Positions 35,451 to 49,200 of a DNA stretch of 64,000 bases are shown here, piece after piece. The stretch spans positions 37,450 through 101,449 of the forward strand of contig OENT01000080.1 of the NCBI GenBank assembly GCA_900239685.1, given 5' to 3'. This DNA comes from Rotaria macrura. Taxonomy: Eukaryota > Rotifera > Eurotatoria > Philodinida > Philodinidae. The translations under genes were made by a program, and so were the position numbers. Numbering within the stretch: position 1 is the first letter of the stretch; each line of letters opens with the position of its first letter. The notes below the pieces were generated by a model that made no database searches, was not told where the DNA came from, and saw only the letters and a program-made list of their open reading frames with translations.

Positions 35451-38400
35451 ATAGAGATAAGAATTATATAAAAATGAGAAAAGTAAGCATGACAGTAAAC
35501 AGATACTGAAGTTTATCTTTTACTGAAAATGTTTATCTTCATTAAAATAATTTCGATATATCATCAAGCCGTTTTTCTCTTTGGCAGACAGAGAAAATTG
35601 AATCATTTGTTTCTTTCATTGTAAGATGAATTTCAAAGGTGATTTATATACTAATAATATCGTTTCTCAATAGAACTCATTCCCTAAATAAAGCACTAAG
35701 TACTTAGGTTATATATGAATAAGATTAATCAACTACAAAAAATAGGATTTTAATGACAAAACTAAACAGTCAATTAAGTACAGATGTGCCTAGTAATTAA
35801 TACATTCGTTTCATTCACTTCAACCACTTCGACATGTACAAAAACACATAGATAACCACGTTTAGGTAAGGTTCACCAACGAAAACCTAGTATATGAACA
35901 GAGATAATCATTATTCTTCCAAAGACTTCTATAAGAAAAACGACTTTATTCTATAGAGGACAAAATCTAATTATTTTATGCCAAGCACCATTGCCTATGC
36001 AATTTGAATACAGTTAGCGAGTGAATTTGGATTTGAAACGACCGACTGTGTGGCTAAATTCGTTGACATATCTTAATCCGTAATTTTCATCTCAAATAAA
36101 ATATCCTTCGAAGATATAATTCAGATCCCGTAGATCTATTTACCTTCAATATCAAAGACGAAACTACTTCCTTTATTTCTATGCTAGCTTTTATTATTCA
36201 TTGTAGATTCTATGTATTAAGTATTTAAATCGATCTGTTTCCACTGAACCTTTTAGGCTATTCGAAATACAATTGAGATTCGACGATGGACATGATATTA
36301 GATGAAATCTTCGAGCTCCCGATGCTAATCAAGACGATGTTCAGAACCCAAAACGTGTGTAAAATATGTTATTTTTTCATTTCAATTTCAAGTAGAAGTA
36401 GAAACCGAGTGACTGAAATGTCGCTTTCATATCACCAGAAACGAGAACAATTTCTGGAAAACTATTGATATTTTGTGAAGCACGAACCTGAAAGGAGTGT
36501 TTAAGTGTTTAGGTAAACAATTTTTGATCCATCCCGATCCCCTGCATCATACACAACTCTTTACACATAGGTTCCCATCGTATCACAGACATTTCAATGA
36601 ATTAAATAATTGCTAATTAATTGTTCCATTGTCCATCAACGGCGATGAGAGACATCTTCAAAAACCTGTTCGGTATCATTCAGTATTGCATATACTAATA
36701 TAATTCATGTATCAATTGCTGATCTAGCGTTTTTTTCCCATTCACTGAACTAAAAAAAATTCTAGAGAAGTGCATTCGATCCAAAAGTGAATGATCTGAC
36801 TAAAATTAGATGCGAATAATGTTCTATCATTGTTTTACCAAAATTGTCTAATTGCTTGTAAGTCGAATATTCAATGTTGTTCTAATGAAACTTTCTCAAA
36901 ACTAAGATAATATTCAATTAAATTATGAGCAATGCCAAGTTATTACTGTCAAACAATCCATTGGCGTACATTTTTAATCTCAATTTGTCTTCTAAAACTC
37001 GACTTATGAGATGCCTGAGGGATTCATTAGACATCTCATGATGTGAAATGTTCTATCATCAATACTCAGAATAGACATTTGGAAATTTCTCAATTGAGAT
37101 AAAAATCCATTTAAATATAAGCCAATAGTCTTGAATTAGTTAATCATTCATTTGAATCGTGATTCATAATTGATGCTGGTTGATAATCATAATACTTTTC
37201 AATTGACATGATCTACGATCGATTCATGATGATAATATAAAAAAATGAGCACAACTAACTTAAAAACTCATCATTCTATTAGAATAAATTTATCAAATTT
37301 TTTGAAATATGTTCATCTTTTACCGAGACCAGAACCCATCTCCGATGAAGGCTTTTGTATCGGTAATCATATGTGAAATCGCTCTAATCTTTTGAAGATT
37401 GATAACAGTCTGAACAATCTAGATTAGAACCTCTTTGCTTGCCCTTCAATATAAATCGATACAGCTATAATCGATTGATTCTCAAAGTAACCTTACCTTT
37501 CAAATTGAGTGGTTCTCAGTTGATAAGATCATGAGCCTGAAACTAAGAAACATGTGTGTAAATAGCTTGAATATGTAATTGTCTTTTAGAAAAAATATCA
37601 ATTTCAAGATCAATCTATTCATCTTATTATTAATAAAATCAGTCCATTCTTTGTTGTACTTTAAAGTATCCAAAGCGGCCAATGAAATAAGATGGTATGA
37701 TGAAATCACATCTAATATATAGTACATCACTAGTGGGTATCATTGTATTTTCCAATAGAAATATGCATATATAGAGGAGAAGCAAACAAATATTGCGATG
37801 TGTGAGATTCATCAATGAAGTTGATATGTTGAAAGAGTTCATTAAAATAAATAAACTTTCATGATGAGAATGGATATATTATCACTTTATTGTTGTGCTA
37901 TAATTAGTTAGATCAGTCGGATGCCATACTGGTGCCATCAATGTGACTTGATGAATTTTCATTCTTAGTTTTTTTTCTCTATGAATAACTGTAAAAATTC
38001 TCAGTAGTCTTATTTATTATCCTATTTGACATAATACCCTCACGTAGAATTTATCGGTAATAGATTTTTAAAATTATCATACATTTACTTAACACATACC
38101 CATTCAAGAATGAAAACTCGAAACAGATAATTTGGAAGCATTCAGTAAAATCTCTCTCATGTGATAATTATCGAAGCCAACTGATATTGTTCGATGAATG
38201 CAGGTATTTATTATTGGGAATTTTTTGAGTAACTTGTAAGTATTTCTAGTTTCGATCGCATTGTGACTGCGCAAGGTTATCTTTTGTTTCTGTACAACAA
38301 TGATTGTTTTCTCAAACAATCCATATCTATTAATCAAATAGCAGCTTTTTACACAACTCAATGATAAGTTTTTTCTAATATACCTACGAACTGTATTTAG

Positions 38401-39026
38401 TTAATGAAGTCTATAAATTACAGATAAATCAAAGCTAGTAGACATAATTTAATGTTACTACATCATTTTTATTGAAAACACAGTAAAATGTCACACAAAG
38501 CACTGTTTGTCTTTACAAGTGAAGTGTTCATTTTTTCTAACGTGCACATTAGATCTATCTTGTTCTTATATGATTTCAGTTGTGATTTATTAAACATCAA
38601 CACACATGAAGCTAGACATTATATTGTTTACAACACTAGAAATAAGCACTAACTGCCCATAATGCAAAGGTGCTGATTATAGAGCAAGGCCTTCATGTCA
38701 ATAGTTCATTGCCATTGATTTACTATTTTTCTGCTGTCTGATGATTTCAATGATTTCTTTTCTAATTTCTATGACAGAATCCATCGAATTCATCGATTGA
38801 TTTTATCAAAAATAAATTTAATTAAATAATACATCGATTTATTAATTTTGAGATACTATCTCTTATCTTGTTGTTCAAAGATTTGTTTAACTGATACATT
38901 TCTCCATAAAAGCTATCCTCGAACAGTATCAGTACTCATCATATACTTTATCAAGTCAAAAAAAGCAATTTTTGATACTCGTGACACATAATTCAAACTT
39001 TTATAGAACAAGTGATTTCACGATTT
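35451..39026. other. Gene-poor stretch
   Basis: About 3.6 kb of AT-rich sequence. Open frames are short (60-85 codons), overlap on both strands and carry no motif. No RNA gene or clear repeat seen. Confidence 0.4.
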
Positions 39027-39793
39027 GGGCATTTGACGAAATTTTTACATTTCAAACTCGTCACCGGATTTAGGACACTTTCTCGCATGGGCATTTGCTC
39101 TTAATGATAGATGTTCGTTATGACAGATGCTCGTTAGGACACTTGCTCGCAAAAAAACCCTTGAAGTATATACATAAAAAAGACATAAAGATCTTCTTTC
39201 TTAAAAACAATAGTAAGTGATCAAGAAAAAAAATTATTCTACATAAATAATAAACATCCAATGTATTAATAAAGGAATATCCGTTGTGAATAAGTAGAGG
39301 AGTGTTTTACGAGGCTGTCGAAAGAGTTAACGATATAATTGTTTTTTAAAGGTACTGTTATGCAACTGACACTACTTTTAAAGGATTATAATGATTGAAT
39401 ATGACTACTAATTATAAAGATACTCAGGAAGACTGATTCGACAGGCGGATCCTATTGGAAAACCATCGTATCCAATAGGAATTCGTTGGAAGTTGTCAGA
39501 ATCCTTGGCACTGGATTTTTACAGGATGTTATCGGATCCTGTTCGAATTCACGGGATCCGATACGACTCCATTGAGCAGCTTTGCTCTGGGTAGTGACCA
39601 TCAATCGCCTATCTATGCAATTTAATTAATTTTAACACTTATTCTGAATTTTATCAGTGGCAATTAAACGGTTACCCCATATGCGAGCGAGTACCCTAAG
39701 GAGCAAGTTGCCCTAGCGAGTATCTGTCCTTACGAGCAAATGTCCACACGATCATCTATTCTGCGAGCACTGTTCGTTTCCCGTCGTCCCCAT
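39027..39793. mobile_element. Element with inverted arms of an iterated GGACATTTGCTCG word
   Basis: The left arm (39027-39150) holds GGGCATTTG, GGACACTT, GGGCATTTGCTC, GATGCTCGTTA and GGACACTTGCTCGC. The right arm (about 39682-39793) holds the same word inverted (GCGAGCGAG, GAGCAAGTTGCC, GAGCAAATGTCC). Units are about 16-20 bp. The middle contains a separate small TA-flanked element at 39423-39591. No coding capacity. Read as a non-autonomous DNA transposon with subterminal repeats; exact ends not found. Confidence 0.5.
39421..39593. mobile_element. TA-flanked element with GGATCC words (169 bp), nested
   Basis: CTCAGG (39423-39428) and CTGGG (39587-39591) are inverted ends bordered by TA. 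Inside lie GGATCC, ATCGGATCC and GGATCCGAT words, as in the copy at 33400-33740. It sits between the inverted arms of the 39027-39793 element, so it most likely inserted later. Confidence 0.55.
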
Positions 39794-42700
39794 GAATCTT
39801 ACTGTAAAATATGTGTTAAAAACAAAAAAAAATTGATAATTGATTCGTAGAGTTTATTGAAACAATAAATAAAGTAGCAGTGAACTACGTTAGAAAATAA
39901 TCTACTGATGATTTTAGATATTCAAGAGAATTATATTCATACTTGACTCATGAATATTTACAAATTCCAACACTCATGTACATGTTTTTATCAATCAAAT
40001 TATGATCGAATATCATGCTTGAAATCTTGCCAATGATTAGCTTTAGAAAATATGAAAAGGACAAAGAGTATTATATCGAATAAAAATAGAGACATGGACA
40101 TGAAAAGATTATCTAAATAAAAATGTCTTTCTCACTCATTTTGATTGTCATTTCCTCATTCATCTTTTCTATTTCTATGCTTTAATTTCCTTTCGGCCAA
40201 GATGACACACAGTGCAAAATTTTATAATTAATTTTTCTTAAACATAACCTGTAGTCAACTCAGTATAGAGACTTCGTCATTTCATCTTTAAGAAGATTAG
40301 TATCTGAATTACCAGACCGTGTATAACTCTATCGCAGCCTCGATGTTTACAGATGAATGAATAATTTTGAGTGTACTTTGGAGTACAACAACTTTTTCAA
40401 TGTTTCTGTAATTTAAAATATAATTCCAGTCGAATGTAAAAATTGATCTGATTCTCTATGATTTTTTAATCTACAATAGAACCCTTTAAAACGATGAAAA
40501 CAGTATTTTCCGATTACCCTTGAATTTCAATACCGATACTTTTCAAACAACTTTTGCCAATCATCACCACTTTCAGTTGATGCATGACTTTAGAACATGG
40601 ACTACTCTTTTTTCTTATATTTTTATCTATCTATTCAAATGAAAATTTTATGGTTGAATTAGAGAATGTCGTCTACAAAAGTTAAATGTTCTATAAATGG
40701 TGCAGCTCTTGTAGAAGAAATCATGCGTAATACTTCACTGAAAGTGTCCAACGAAAAACAAATCCATGATTAAAAAAATTACTAACTATAAAATATGTTG
40801 CTTTGTAAATGAAATAGTCGAGTACTAAATGAAAGTTCATATCGTATTAATGCAATACGGAACCACAATGCTGAAAAAATTACAAAATGAGATTGCTAGA
40901 AATTCCAATGAAATATACGTTTTATCCGTGACGCTCTTCCTTTCCAGATCGATTGTTTTTTAGAATTCAAGAAGCTTTTCTTTTTATGAATAGACTGTTG
41001 TATTTATAAAGCACGTTAGTTTTAAGTTTCTGGTTTTTTGTAACCGAAGAAAAACTATTAAGCCACCAAGATGAACTATAGTCACGCAATATTGAAAATG
41101 AGTATGAAAAAGAACGTCTAATCTGTATCATTATTCTTATTTAAGATATTATTTAACTTCATTAACATCCCTAAACGAAGTATACTTTAAGTTATTTTCT
41201 CACGCCATTGTCTCAAAGAGAAACCAATGCTATAAAGTTTGTGTTCATGCACATGAATATTGTTACAATATCTTTTTCACATTAAACGAGGCAATTGAAT
41301 TCAACCGTTTTGAATATTTACTATTGTTTAAGTGTAACGATGTACTAAAATTGTGAATAATTTTCGGTATCCCTTTTAAATAAAAAATGAGTTGTCTTTT
41401 TTCAGACAGCTCATCATCAACTTTTTTGATTCGTCACGTCATCATAATCGTTAGTTTAAGTTGGAAACGCCCAGATTTACAATGAAAGTCTTGCCAAATT
41501 CCCCGAGTCGATTCATTGACAAACACAAGAGCTGCAGCTAAAACTGATTATCTTATAACTATAGATCTCAAATAAACAAGAAATCTCATTACATCAATAA
41601 TACAATAAAAAAGTGTGTATGCACGATCTTTTTAACTATGCATCTGCAATACAGCTATATAAGATATTAACTCGAGTAACAATTAGAATTCCTTACTATA
41701 TTAAAACTCACTTTTTTTCACAGATATCCATTGAAATATTATGATTCTTATATGCAGATTATCAGGGAGACTATAATTGATGTTTTTCGTATGCATACAA
41801 TAAGGTCGTTCTTATGTTTCTTGGTGATATTACTGGCACTTTCTTTTATGTCTAAGACTCTGAATGACAACAGTACGATCATTACTAAAAATGAATTGGA
41901 CAGTAGAAAATTTCTAAGATATAGTATAAACTATTAGGAATTAAAATGTTCGATAAAAAATTTGAATCAAAACTAAATGATTTTTAGATTAAAGCCAATT
42001 ATCGGACCTAGCACAAAGTTTCAATACATATTGATAGTTGACTTTTTCTTTTAAAAAAAACATCTACACATCTGTTGATCACTTCACGTTCAAGCAGTTC
42101 TATAATATATTATTATTTCTAGTATCATAGATTAACTTAGTTAAGACTCATCAAACACAGTTTGGATTCCTTTTATGAATTACACGAAAAGCTGCTGTAC
42201 TGTATGAATATATTTTGATTCTATCAATGAAATTCTACATGCCGATTATGTCTACGAATGCTGTGAAACATGTGCTCATAGCAAACTATAGAAAACATTG
42301 AGTGAGCTATTGTAGTTAAAAGTAATCTCATGACAATAGTGAAGTCTACGATTCAGTTACTCATGTCTTAACAGTGCTGGTTTCAGAGATCATTATACCT
42401 TTCAAATCAAAACTGCCTCGATGCAACACACGAGTTTCTTTCTTATGTCATCTCTAGAGTGATGACGCAGATGTGAAACTCAAAATAAATAGAATAAAAT
42501 AACTCTAATTGAATCTACTGAACATAACTCTAGTGTCTTGCACATGGGAATCTCAGAGATATGATACTAATCACTTTTTCCTTACAGTAGATGTTGAGCA
42601 ATACAATTTTTCTACTGTGGAAGTATGCCAAAAACATTCGTGCTAACACATTTGGATTAGCACAGCATGGATTCGTAAATAATTACTGGAGGTAGACAAC

Positions 42701-44700
42701 CTGACAAATGATCTTCAGTTTCATATTTCAAATAGGGGAAAAAAACAATCAAGAACTATCAAATGATAAAATCTTTTTACACAATTGATGTTGAAAATAT
42801 TAGCTTAAAATCAACGAGATTTTTCTCTCTCATAGGGCATTCATGTTTTGGATTAGACAAGAAAGAGAAAAGAAAAAAACGGACTTGAAATAGTTTTTCA
42901 CTGTGCGTGAGATAAGTTATCTTATGTGTGCTATTGATAAATTGAAATCGATAAGAAATCGTTGTAGATTTATTTTTGTTTGCTTAAAAAAGGAAGAACA
43001 CAACCGAGATATTTATCTATTTTTATTTAAAAAAATTTCTTTCAAATATGTCATAATCATTAGATTTGAGAAAAGAAGCCTACAAAAAAGGAATTACACG
43101 TGTCACGGAAGCAACCAGTAGTCATAGTGGCATCATGGCTAATTTGATTAAACCACTGAATTTCTTAGAGCCGTGCTCTTGTTAAAACTCTTTAGGTGTT
43201 CAAATGTGCAACTCACATTTACTTATTTTTGTTTATCGAATATCAGAAAAAATTTTCACTTGAGCAATTCCTTATGTTTTTGAATGAAAAAGAATTCTAG
43301 TCACTGATCATTGACTTGAATTCTTTTTCATTTGTTGATTCATTGTTAGTAAATGTTCTGTAATAGTCCTTTGAAATGAGCAGCCAAGTTTGATTTTTAT
43401 TTAATTTCGCTATTTAATGATTTTTCTTGCTGAATAAACTGTAATAATACTTATTCGAATGGAGTGTGAGTGTAGGTGTGAAATTAGAAAAGATTGTTAC
43501 TTCATACGCAGACCCTATTGAACCTTTCGAGTACATAGGATTATGTTTGAAAAACAAACATATTTTTTATTTTTAATTCACGTTTATTTATTACAAAACA
43601 TCACAAAATACATGGTTCAAAATAATTTTAAGCTTTGCTAGTCGTTAAAACAACCCTATTGTCATAATATTAGATCTAATTCTAAGGACGTAATAACTCC
43701 ACTTGATTTAGTTACTCTCATAATAGGAGCACAAACTCAACATACTCTTTTTTGCATTATTTTAATTGGTTGCCTTGGTAATAAACGTAAAAACAATATC
43801 CGGCTATCAGTTGAAATCGGAATAGACCTTTAACAGGCAGCCACCCATTGAAATACACACGGTCCTATCACATTTTTCAGGCATCTCTCCAATCACTTCG
43901 GATTGATAACTAGTCTTTTGATCTTCGTGAACTTGTTCGTGAAAGGATACAGTGTAGAACTCATCAAATGCGATCAGAATATTAAAATCTTTCTTTCAAA
44001 TGTCACCTATAAACCATCGCTGTAACACGAAGTATGTTCTTTTAAGGGCAATAGTTTTGTTTTGTCGGAAATTTTATCAAAATATTATGTATTAGTTACT
44101 TGAAATATAAAGCAGCGACCAATCATTTCATATGTAAGTCGAGCTCTTCTGATGATTGTAGAAATATTCTGAACACATATATTCGTGCAATTCGCATTAT
44201 GAAATGACCAATAGATTATTTATTTTAAGTTTATTCGAGTTCTAAAATATTAGGAGATGCATTGACGTTGACTGCAATTAAACAGTTGAATTTCTAGATG
44301 TTTATTCTAAGATGAACATTCAGTGGCATTGATCATCCTTGATTTCTACAATAATTCGTGGATTTCTCATTTATTTTTGAATTATTCATTGATTAATTGG
44401 CTATTTTAGTTCTTTTTTTCTGGTTTACATTAATCTGTAACTCTTCAAACACTATCTTGGATTACAAATACAGTAGAAAGTGCTATTTTATTGGCGAGCA
44501 ATTAACATGAACCAGATGAAATGAATTCATGATGTTGACTTTGGGAAAAGGATTCAAATTGACGTATAATAGTAACAGATTCAGACATGAAGTGAAAAAA
44601 CAATGACGCTTTATATGAACAGATCCTATAAGTCTTTTTTCCCATTTAACTAGTAATTGAACAAAATACAGTTGATTGTAAACTGAATTCATCATTTGAA
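39794..44700. other. Gene-poor stretch
   Basis: About 4.9 kb with no recognised gene. A 68-codon frame at 41731-41937 (+) has one hydrophobic stretch and is preceded by an AG acceptor-like site, but no partner exon was found. The last few hundred bases should hold the promoter of the GPCR gene. Confidence 0.4.
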
Positions 44701-45663
44701 ATGTCGAATTATTCTAATTTAGCCGTACATTATGTAACATTAAATATTGTCTCGTCCGTTTTTGAAATCATTGCATTTTGTATTTCATTAATATTATTAT
44801 GTCTTATTACTTATCGAGTTATTTTTAATAGCTACAATAAAAATAAATCAAAACATTATGTTCCAATCATTCTTTCTATTAATGCCCTCAACTTACATGT
44901 TATGAAAAGTTTAATACAATTTTATAGTGTGAATTTCAAAACCTTCAAACGAGATTTTCATTTTATTACTAAACAAAATGATTCGCTTATTTGTCGTTTC
45001 AATGCTTATATGTTCTTCTCAATCGTCAGTGCTTTATATTGGAGTTATGTTCTACAAGCTATCTTTCGTTTTACTCGAGTTTCATTTCCGAGAAACTCAA
45101 AATTACATCAAGCAAATTTTTATTTATATTTTCTTATTCCCAGTCAAATTTTAATTGCAGCTGTTGGTGTTTCACCACTTTTATTTATTTTTAATTCGAT
45201 GCGTTTAATACCAGACGAAGTGTATTGTACAATATCAATGGAAGAACGTATCCCATTAATTTATTTTTCGTTCACTATATTTGGTTTACCAATAGGTATT
45301 GTTTGTCTAATCTATATATGTCTAATTTGTAAAATACGTCAATTAATATTTTCCCGTCGTTTTCGAAAACGAAATCAACGTGATTACATTGCTATACGAC
45401 GTATTATGTTAGTTGTTGTCATTGTTAGTACAACATCTATTCCAGCTATAATCGATTTAATTGTATTTGAACCTAATGGTCATCTTAATCCATTTATTTA
45501 TCGAATACAATGGTTGTCCTCATCTTTGAATTCAATTATATTTACTATAAGTTTACCATTCGTTAATCCACAACTATTGAAATTTTTAAAACAAAGAAAC
45601 AGCTATTCAACGTCTAACATTCGCCTTCAAAAAGGAAAAACAACGTCTTCAGATGACACTTGA
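44701..45663 (+). CDS. Rhodopsin-like seven-transmembrane receptor (320 aa, no introns)
   Basis: A G-protein-coupled receptor in the plasma membrane; ligand unknown. One open frame encodes seven hydrophobic segments: about residues 16-38, 53-75, 100-123, 141-165, 186-210, 234-255 and 268-288. Cys98 at the start of TM3 and Cys176 in the second outer loop fit the conserved disulfide. The DRY position at the end of TM3 reads FRFTRV, keeping an Arg. TM7 ends in NPQLL, a cut-down NPxxY. The third inner loop is short and very basic (RRFRKRNQR). The intron-free structure and loose motifs match the large receptor expansions of rotifers. The start Met is the first in frame, and the N-terminus carries an N-x-S-type glycosylation site near residue 3. 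Confidence 0.82.
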   Translation: MSNYSNLAVHYVTLNIVSSVFEIIAFCISLILLCLITYRVIFNSYNKNKSKHYVPIILSINALNLHVMKSLIQFYSVNFKTFKRDFHFITKQNDSLICRFNAYMFFSIVSALYWSYVLQAIFRFTRVSFPRNSKLHQANFYLYFLIPSQILIAAVGVSPLLFIFNSMRLIPDEVYCTISMEERIPLIYFSFTIFGLPIGIVCLIYICLICKIRQLIFSRRFRKRNQRDYIAIRRIMLVVVIVSTTSIPAIIDLIVFEPNGHLNPFIYRIQWLSSSLNSIIFTISLPFVNPQLLKFLKQRNSYSTSNIRLQKGKTTSSDDT

Positions 45664-45779
45664 CAAAGAAGGCATTCATTTTTTAAGTATTTCAGTGTTT
45701 ATCAATTCTTATTCGAGTAATTCACACTTCTGATTTGTTTTTCTCATTTTTTTAAAGTGATGATCGTATGTACTACGTG

Positions 45780-46245
45780 CGAAAAAAATATATCATTTCC
45801 CTTGTACTCGATAGAATAATTCCATAAAATAGTGCAGGATTCTCTTTGTGTATTCTGAGATTTAGCGGTACCCATAGCAGATCGAGCACAGGCTACAGCT
45901 ATCTGTCGTTCTCGTTGTTGTTTGAAATAAGCAACTAGTCGTTGCGCTGGCTGAACATTCTAGAAGTTTATCTAAGACAATATATATGGGAAAATTTCTC
46001 TAACACGACATGTTCGTTCCATCACTAAGAAAAGACCAATTACAATAGTCACGAAAGCGTCCAATATTCTGATTTGTATATTCGATAGCAGTGAATACAC
46101 AACTCAAATAAAGAATAAGTCGTGCAAGATCATTATCAGGCACTGACACTCTTGAACTTGATACACGTTCACCAAAATGATCACTATACAAATGCATAAA
46201 CATTTCTGGGCACTTCCGATACGGCTTTGACTTGATGTATTCCAT
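45780..46245 (-). CDS. Possible small two-exon gene, unrecognised
   Basis: A Met-started frame (46245-46000, 81 codons; MEYIKSKPYRKCPEMF...) looks protein-like, with a central hydrophobic part (LILYLSCVFTAIEY). Further down on the same strand, about 45970-45840, is another protein-like stretch (QPAQRLVAYFKQQRERQIAV) preceded by AG. Together they suggest a small two-exon gene just behind the convergent GPCR gene, but no donor-acceptor pair I tried joins the two in frame. Family unknown. Confidence 0.3.
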
Positions 46246-49200
46246 TCTTTTTAACTAGGAAAAATTCTCTGAATATCACGACTTGAATCAAAACTAAGCC
46301 ATTTTAATATACTTTCGTGTAAATTGATTTCACGCAATCGCTTTTTTTTTCTTTCCAACTAGATTTAGTATTGACAAAAGATACTTCGTGCACTTTTTAA
46401 AATCAATGTTCATTCTTTTCAGAGAAAAAACTTATTGATGACGTGTTAAAAATAGAAAAATTTCTAATTTGTGCTAAGACGCATGAACTAAATTGATCAT
46501 ATGAATTGTATTAAATCATGAATCTATTCACTTATTTTACGTCATTACGGTGGACTTTTTCTCAGACACATTTAAAGAAAGAAGAAGAATCCATTAAAAT
46601 ACTACTAGAATTAATTCACTGCAAGTTTAGAATGCTAGAAAGAAATGCTTCAAATTTTAATTAGCGAAACAGGCAAGAACAAAGTAAATATTGTTTTTAT
46701 GGCTTCTTTAAAAATGAGTGATATTTTCATTCAACCGTATTAATATTCATTTTGCTCTCCTGAAGTTTCATTGTCAAATGTACGCTTCATTTAAATATCA
46801 ATCTTTAACAGATTTTTCTAAATATAATATTCATGATATAAAGAAAGAAGAATGCCGTCATGACATTTCAACAAACCAGCGTGTCCCATGTGTAAACTTG
46901 TAATTTTATCGATTTCATAAAGTCATTCGTAATAAATCATGGTAATTACATTTTGAAAAAAGACATGTCAAAAGCGTAGCTCATTATTTATCTAATTAAT
47001 ATTTCTTAAATATTTTCATCCAAAAAGTAAATGAATGAAATTCGATGGGCTGAAATATTATTCTATTTCTTAGTCAATGTTGAATAAATTAAAATGTTAT
47101 AGTCCCTATGATGACAACTACGTTGTATAGTACATTTCTTCTTGAAAGAAAGGAGAATATATAACTCGTTTTCAAATGAAGGAATCAACTAAGTAGAGAA
47201 TAAGATCCATGCTAACTTTCTGCCATTGTACATTAAGAATTCGATTAAGCTTAACTATTCATTAGGTTGTCGTATAAATCAAAATGATGCATCTAATGCA
47301 ATTTGTTTACCAGGCGCTGATGAAATCAGCAATCGTCAGAGATCAAGAGATAAAACGATTTGTTTTCATATAACCACTGTTGAATAAAGAAGAATTTGAA
47401 CAAGAAAACAAAATCGTCTGAAACAAAGAAAACCAACATTTAAGAAAGATTCGCCACTCGACAATAGAACTCATGATTGTCAAAATTCAAGAACTACTAT
47501 ATCTGAAACGACTAATTATTATGTTCTAGTTTACAGCTTTATGAAGATAACCAACAACGTTTTTCAAATTGCAATGTTTCTTGGATCAACTGAAAAATAT
47601 ATGTCTCAGTTTTCTCACAAATAATCGAATAATTATGCAATCATAAAACAAAGTAAAATTCTATTCCGATCAATTATTAAACAGTTCATTTTTACCATGG
47701 ATATTCATTTTAGTTAACGTTAAACACGAGTAGAAGTTTCGAATCATATGAATCAGATATTGACTACTAACAATGTATTCATCACGACGTACGATGATCA
47801 TTCACAGATAGAATCAATGTGATTGTCGATAAGAATAGTCATTGAAATCTTTCAGAGATCTATGAACTTGCTAAAGTCAAATAACTCGCTCAAAATAATC
47901 ATACGTGTCATTGGATACAAAAAATTGATATGAAATTCATCAATATTAAAAAGAGAGTCCAATGAAAGAATTAAGTAGAACTCCTGCATCATGAAATGCA
48001 CATGAGAAAGATAATGATGATAATCAATCATTACTGTCAATGATCCTAATTAAAAATTTCATGGTGTGTAACTGATAGAACATTGAATCAAAGAAGAACA
48101 TATAGTATGTTTGTATCGGACATTGATCGATATTATCAGGTACGTGAAACGGAGTTAGTTGATTTAACCAACCTGAGAGAATAGATCAATTAGATTGATC
48201 CGAATGACTGAGAGAACCGAACAGCGTCCTAATGACTATTGGCATTATCAAACTTTCAATAGTATCCAGAAACTGAAATAATTCATATCTCGCAATTAAG
48301 TTCTAGCGGTGTCTGCTAGGGTGAGGCGTTGGGGCTATGGAAGTTCAGTCTTCCTTCATCCATTAGAAAACTTGAGAGCACCACTTAGAAATTCTACATA
48401 GTTTCAACATTACTTCTTTTTTTACTTTTTCATAATATGTATCGACGATGAATTCAATGCAGAACATGCTGCATCTTACTGATTGCGAACAGTTTCTATC
48501 CGTTTTTCTCTGACACGTCGGATTATTTTTTTTTATTGCTACTGCGTCAAGCATAATCTTTTGCTCTATTGGATGAAATCGTTTGTTTCTTATCTTGGAC
48601 AGAATTCTATGGTAAATAGTTTTGATTGAAGTAATGATCAATATCGTTTTAACAGTTCTGATAAGTTCTAATTGCTATTTACTGTTAATTGGTTCACATT
48701 AGCATCAAATAGGATTTTGATTCATGTAAAAAAAAGAAGAATTTTCTATTATTCGGTTATCAATAACTAACGAGATGGTATAGTTTGTAATGTCTTTGTA
48801 AAATTTAAAATTCGTACATCAAAAAGGATTTTTTTGTCATGTATTTAGTTCTTGTTCTATGGAAGCTGATTTTAATACTTTTCTTTACTAGTTTCATCTA
48901 GAGATATTTCATGTGAGCCTGAGTGTTTATCGTATCATTTTATTTCGAATGATGTCTTAAACGTCAAGCTTCTAAAATCTGTTCACGATGTATTGGGTTG
49001 CATTTTTCACATTTGACACTCGTAGTCGAGCAACACGGGTTCTTTACTGTAATAAACATTTTTGGTGAATGAACTCCTTTTTTTAGAACTATGCCAGTCC
49101 TTAAATTCAAGCTTACACAGTACCGTAGGTATCTATTTACTGCAGTACAAATGATGACCTAGGTAAGTTTTGTAAGAAAACTATTTATCCAATAAATTCA

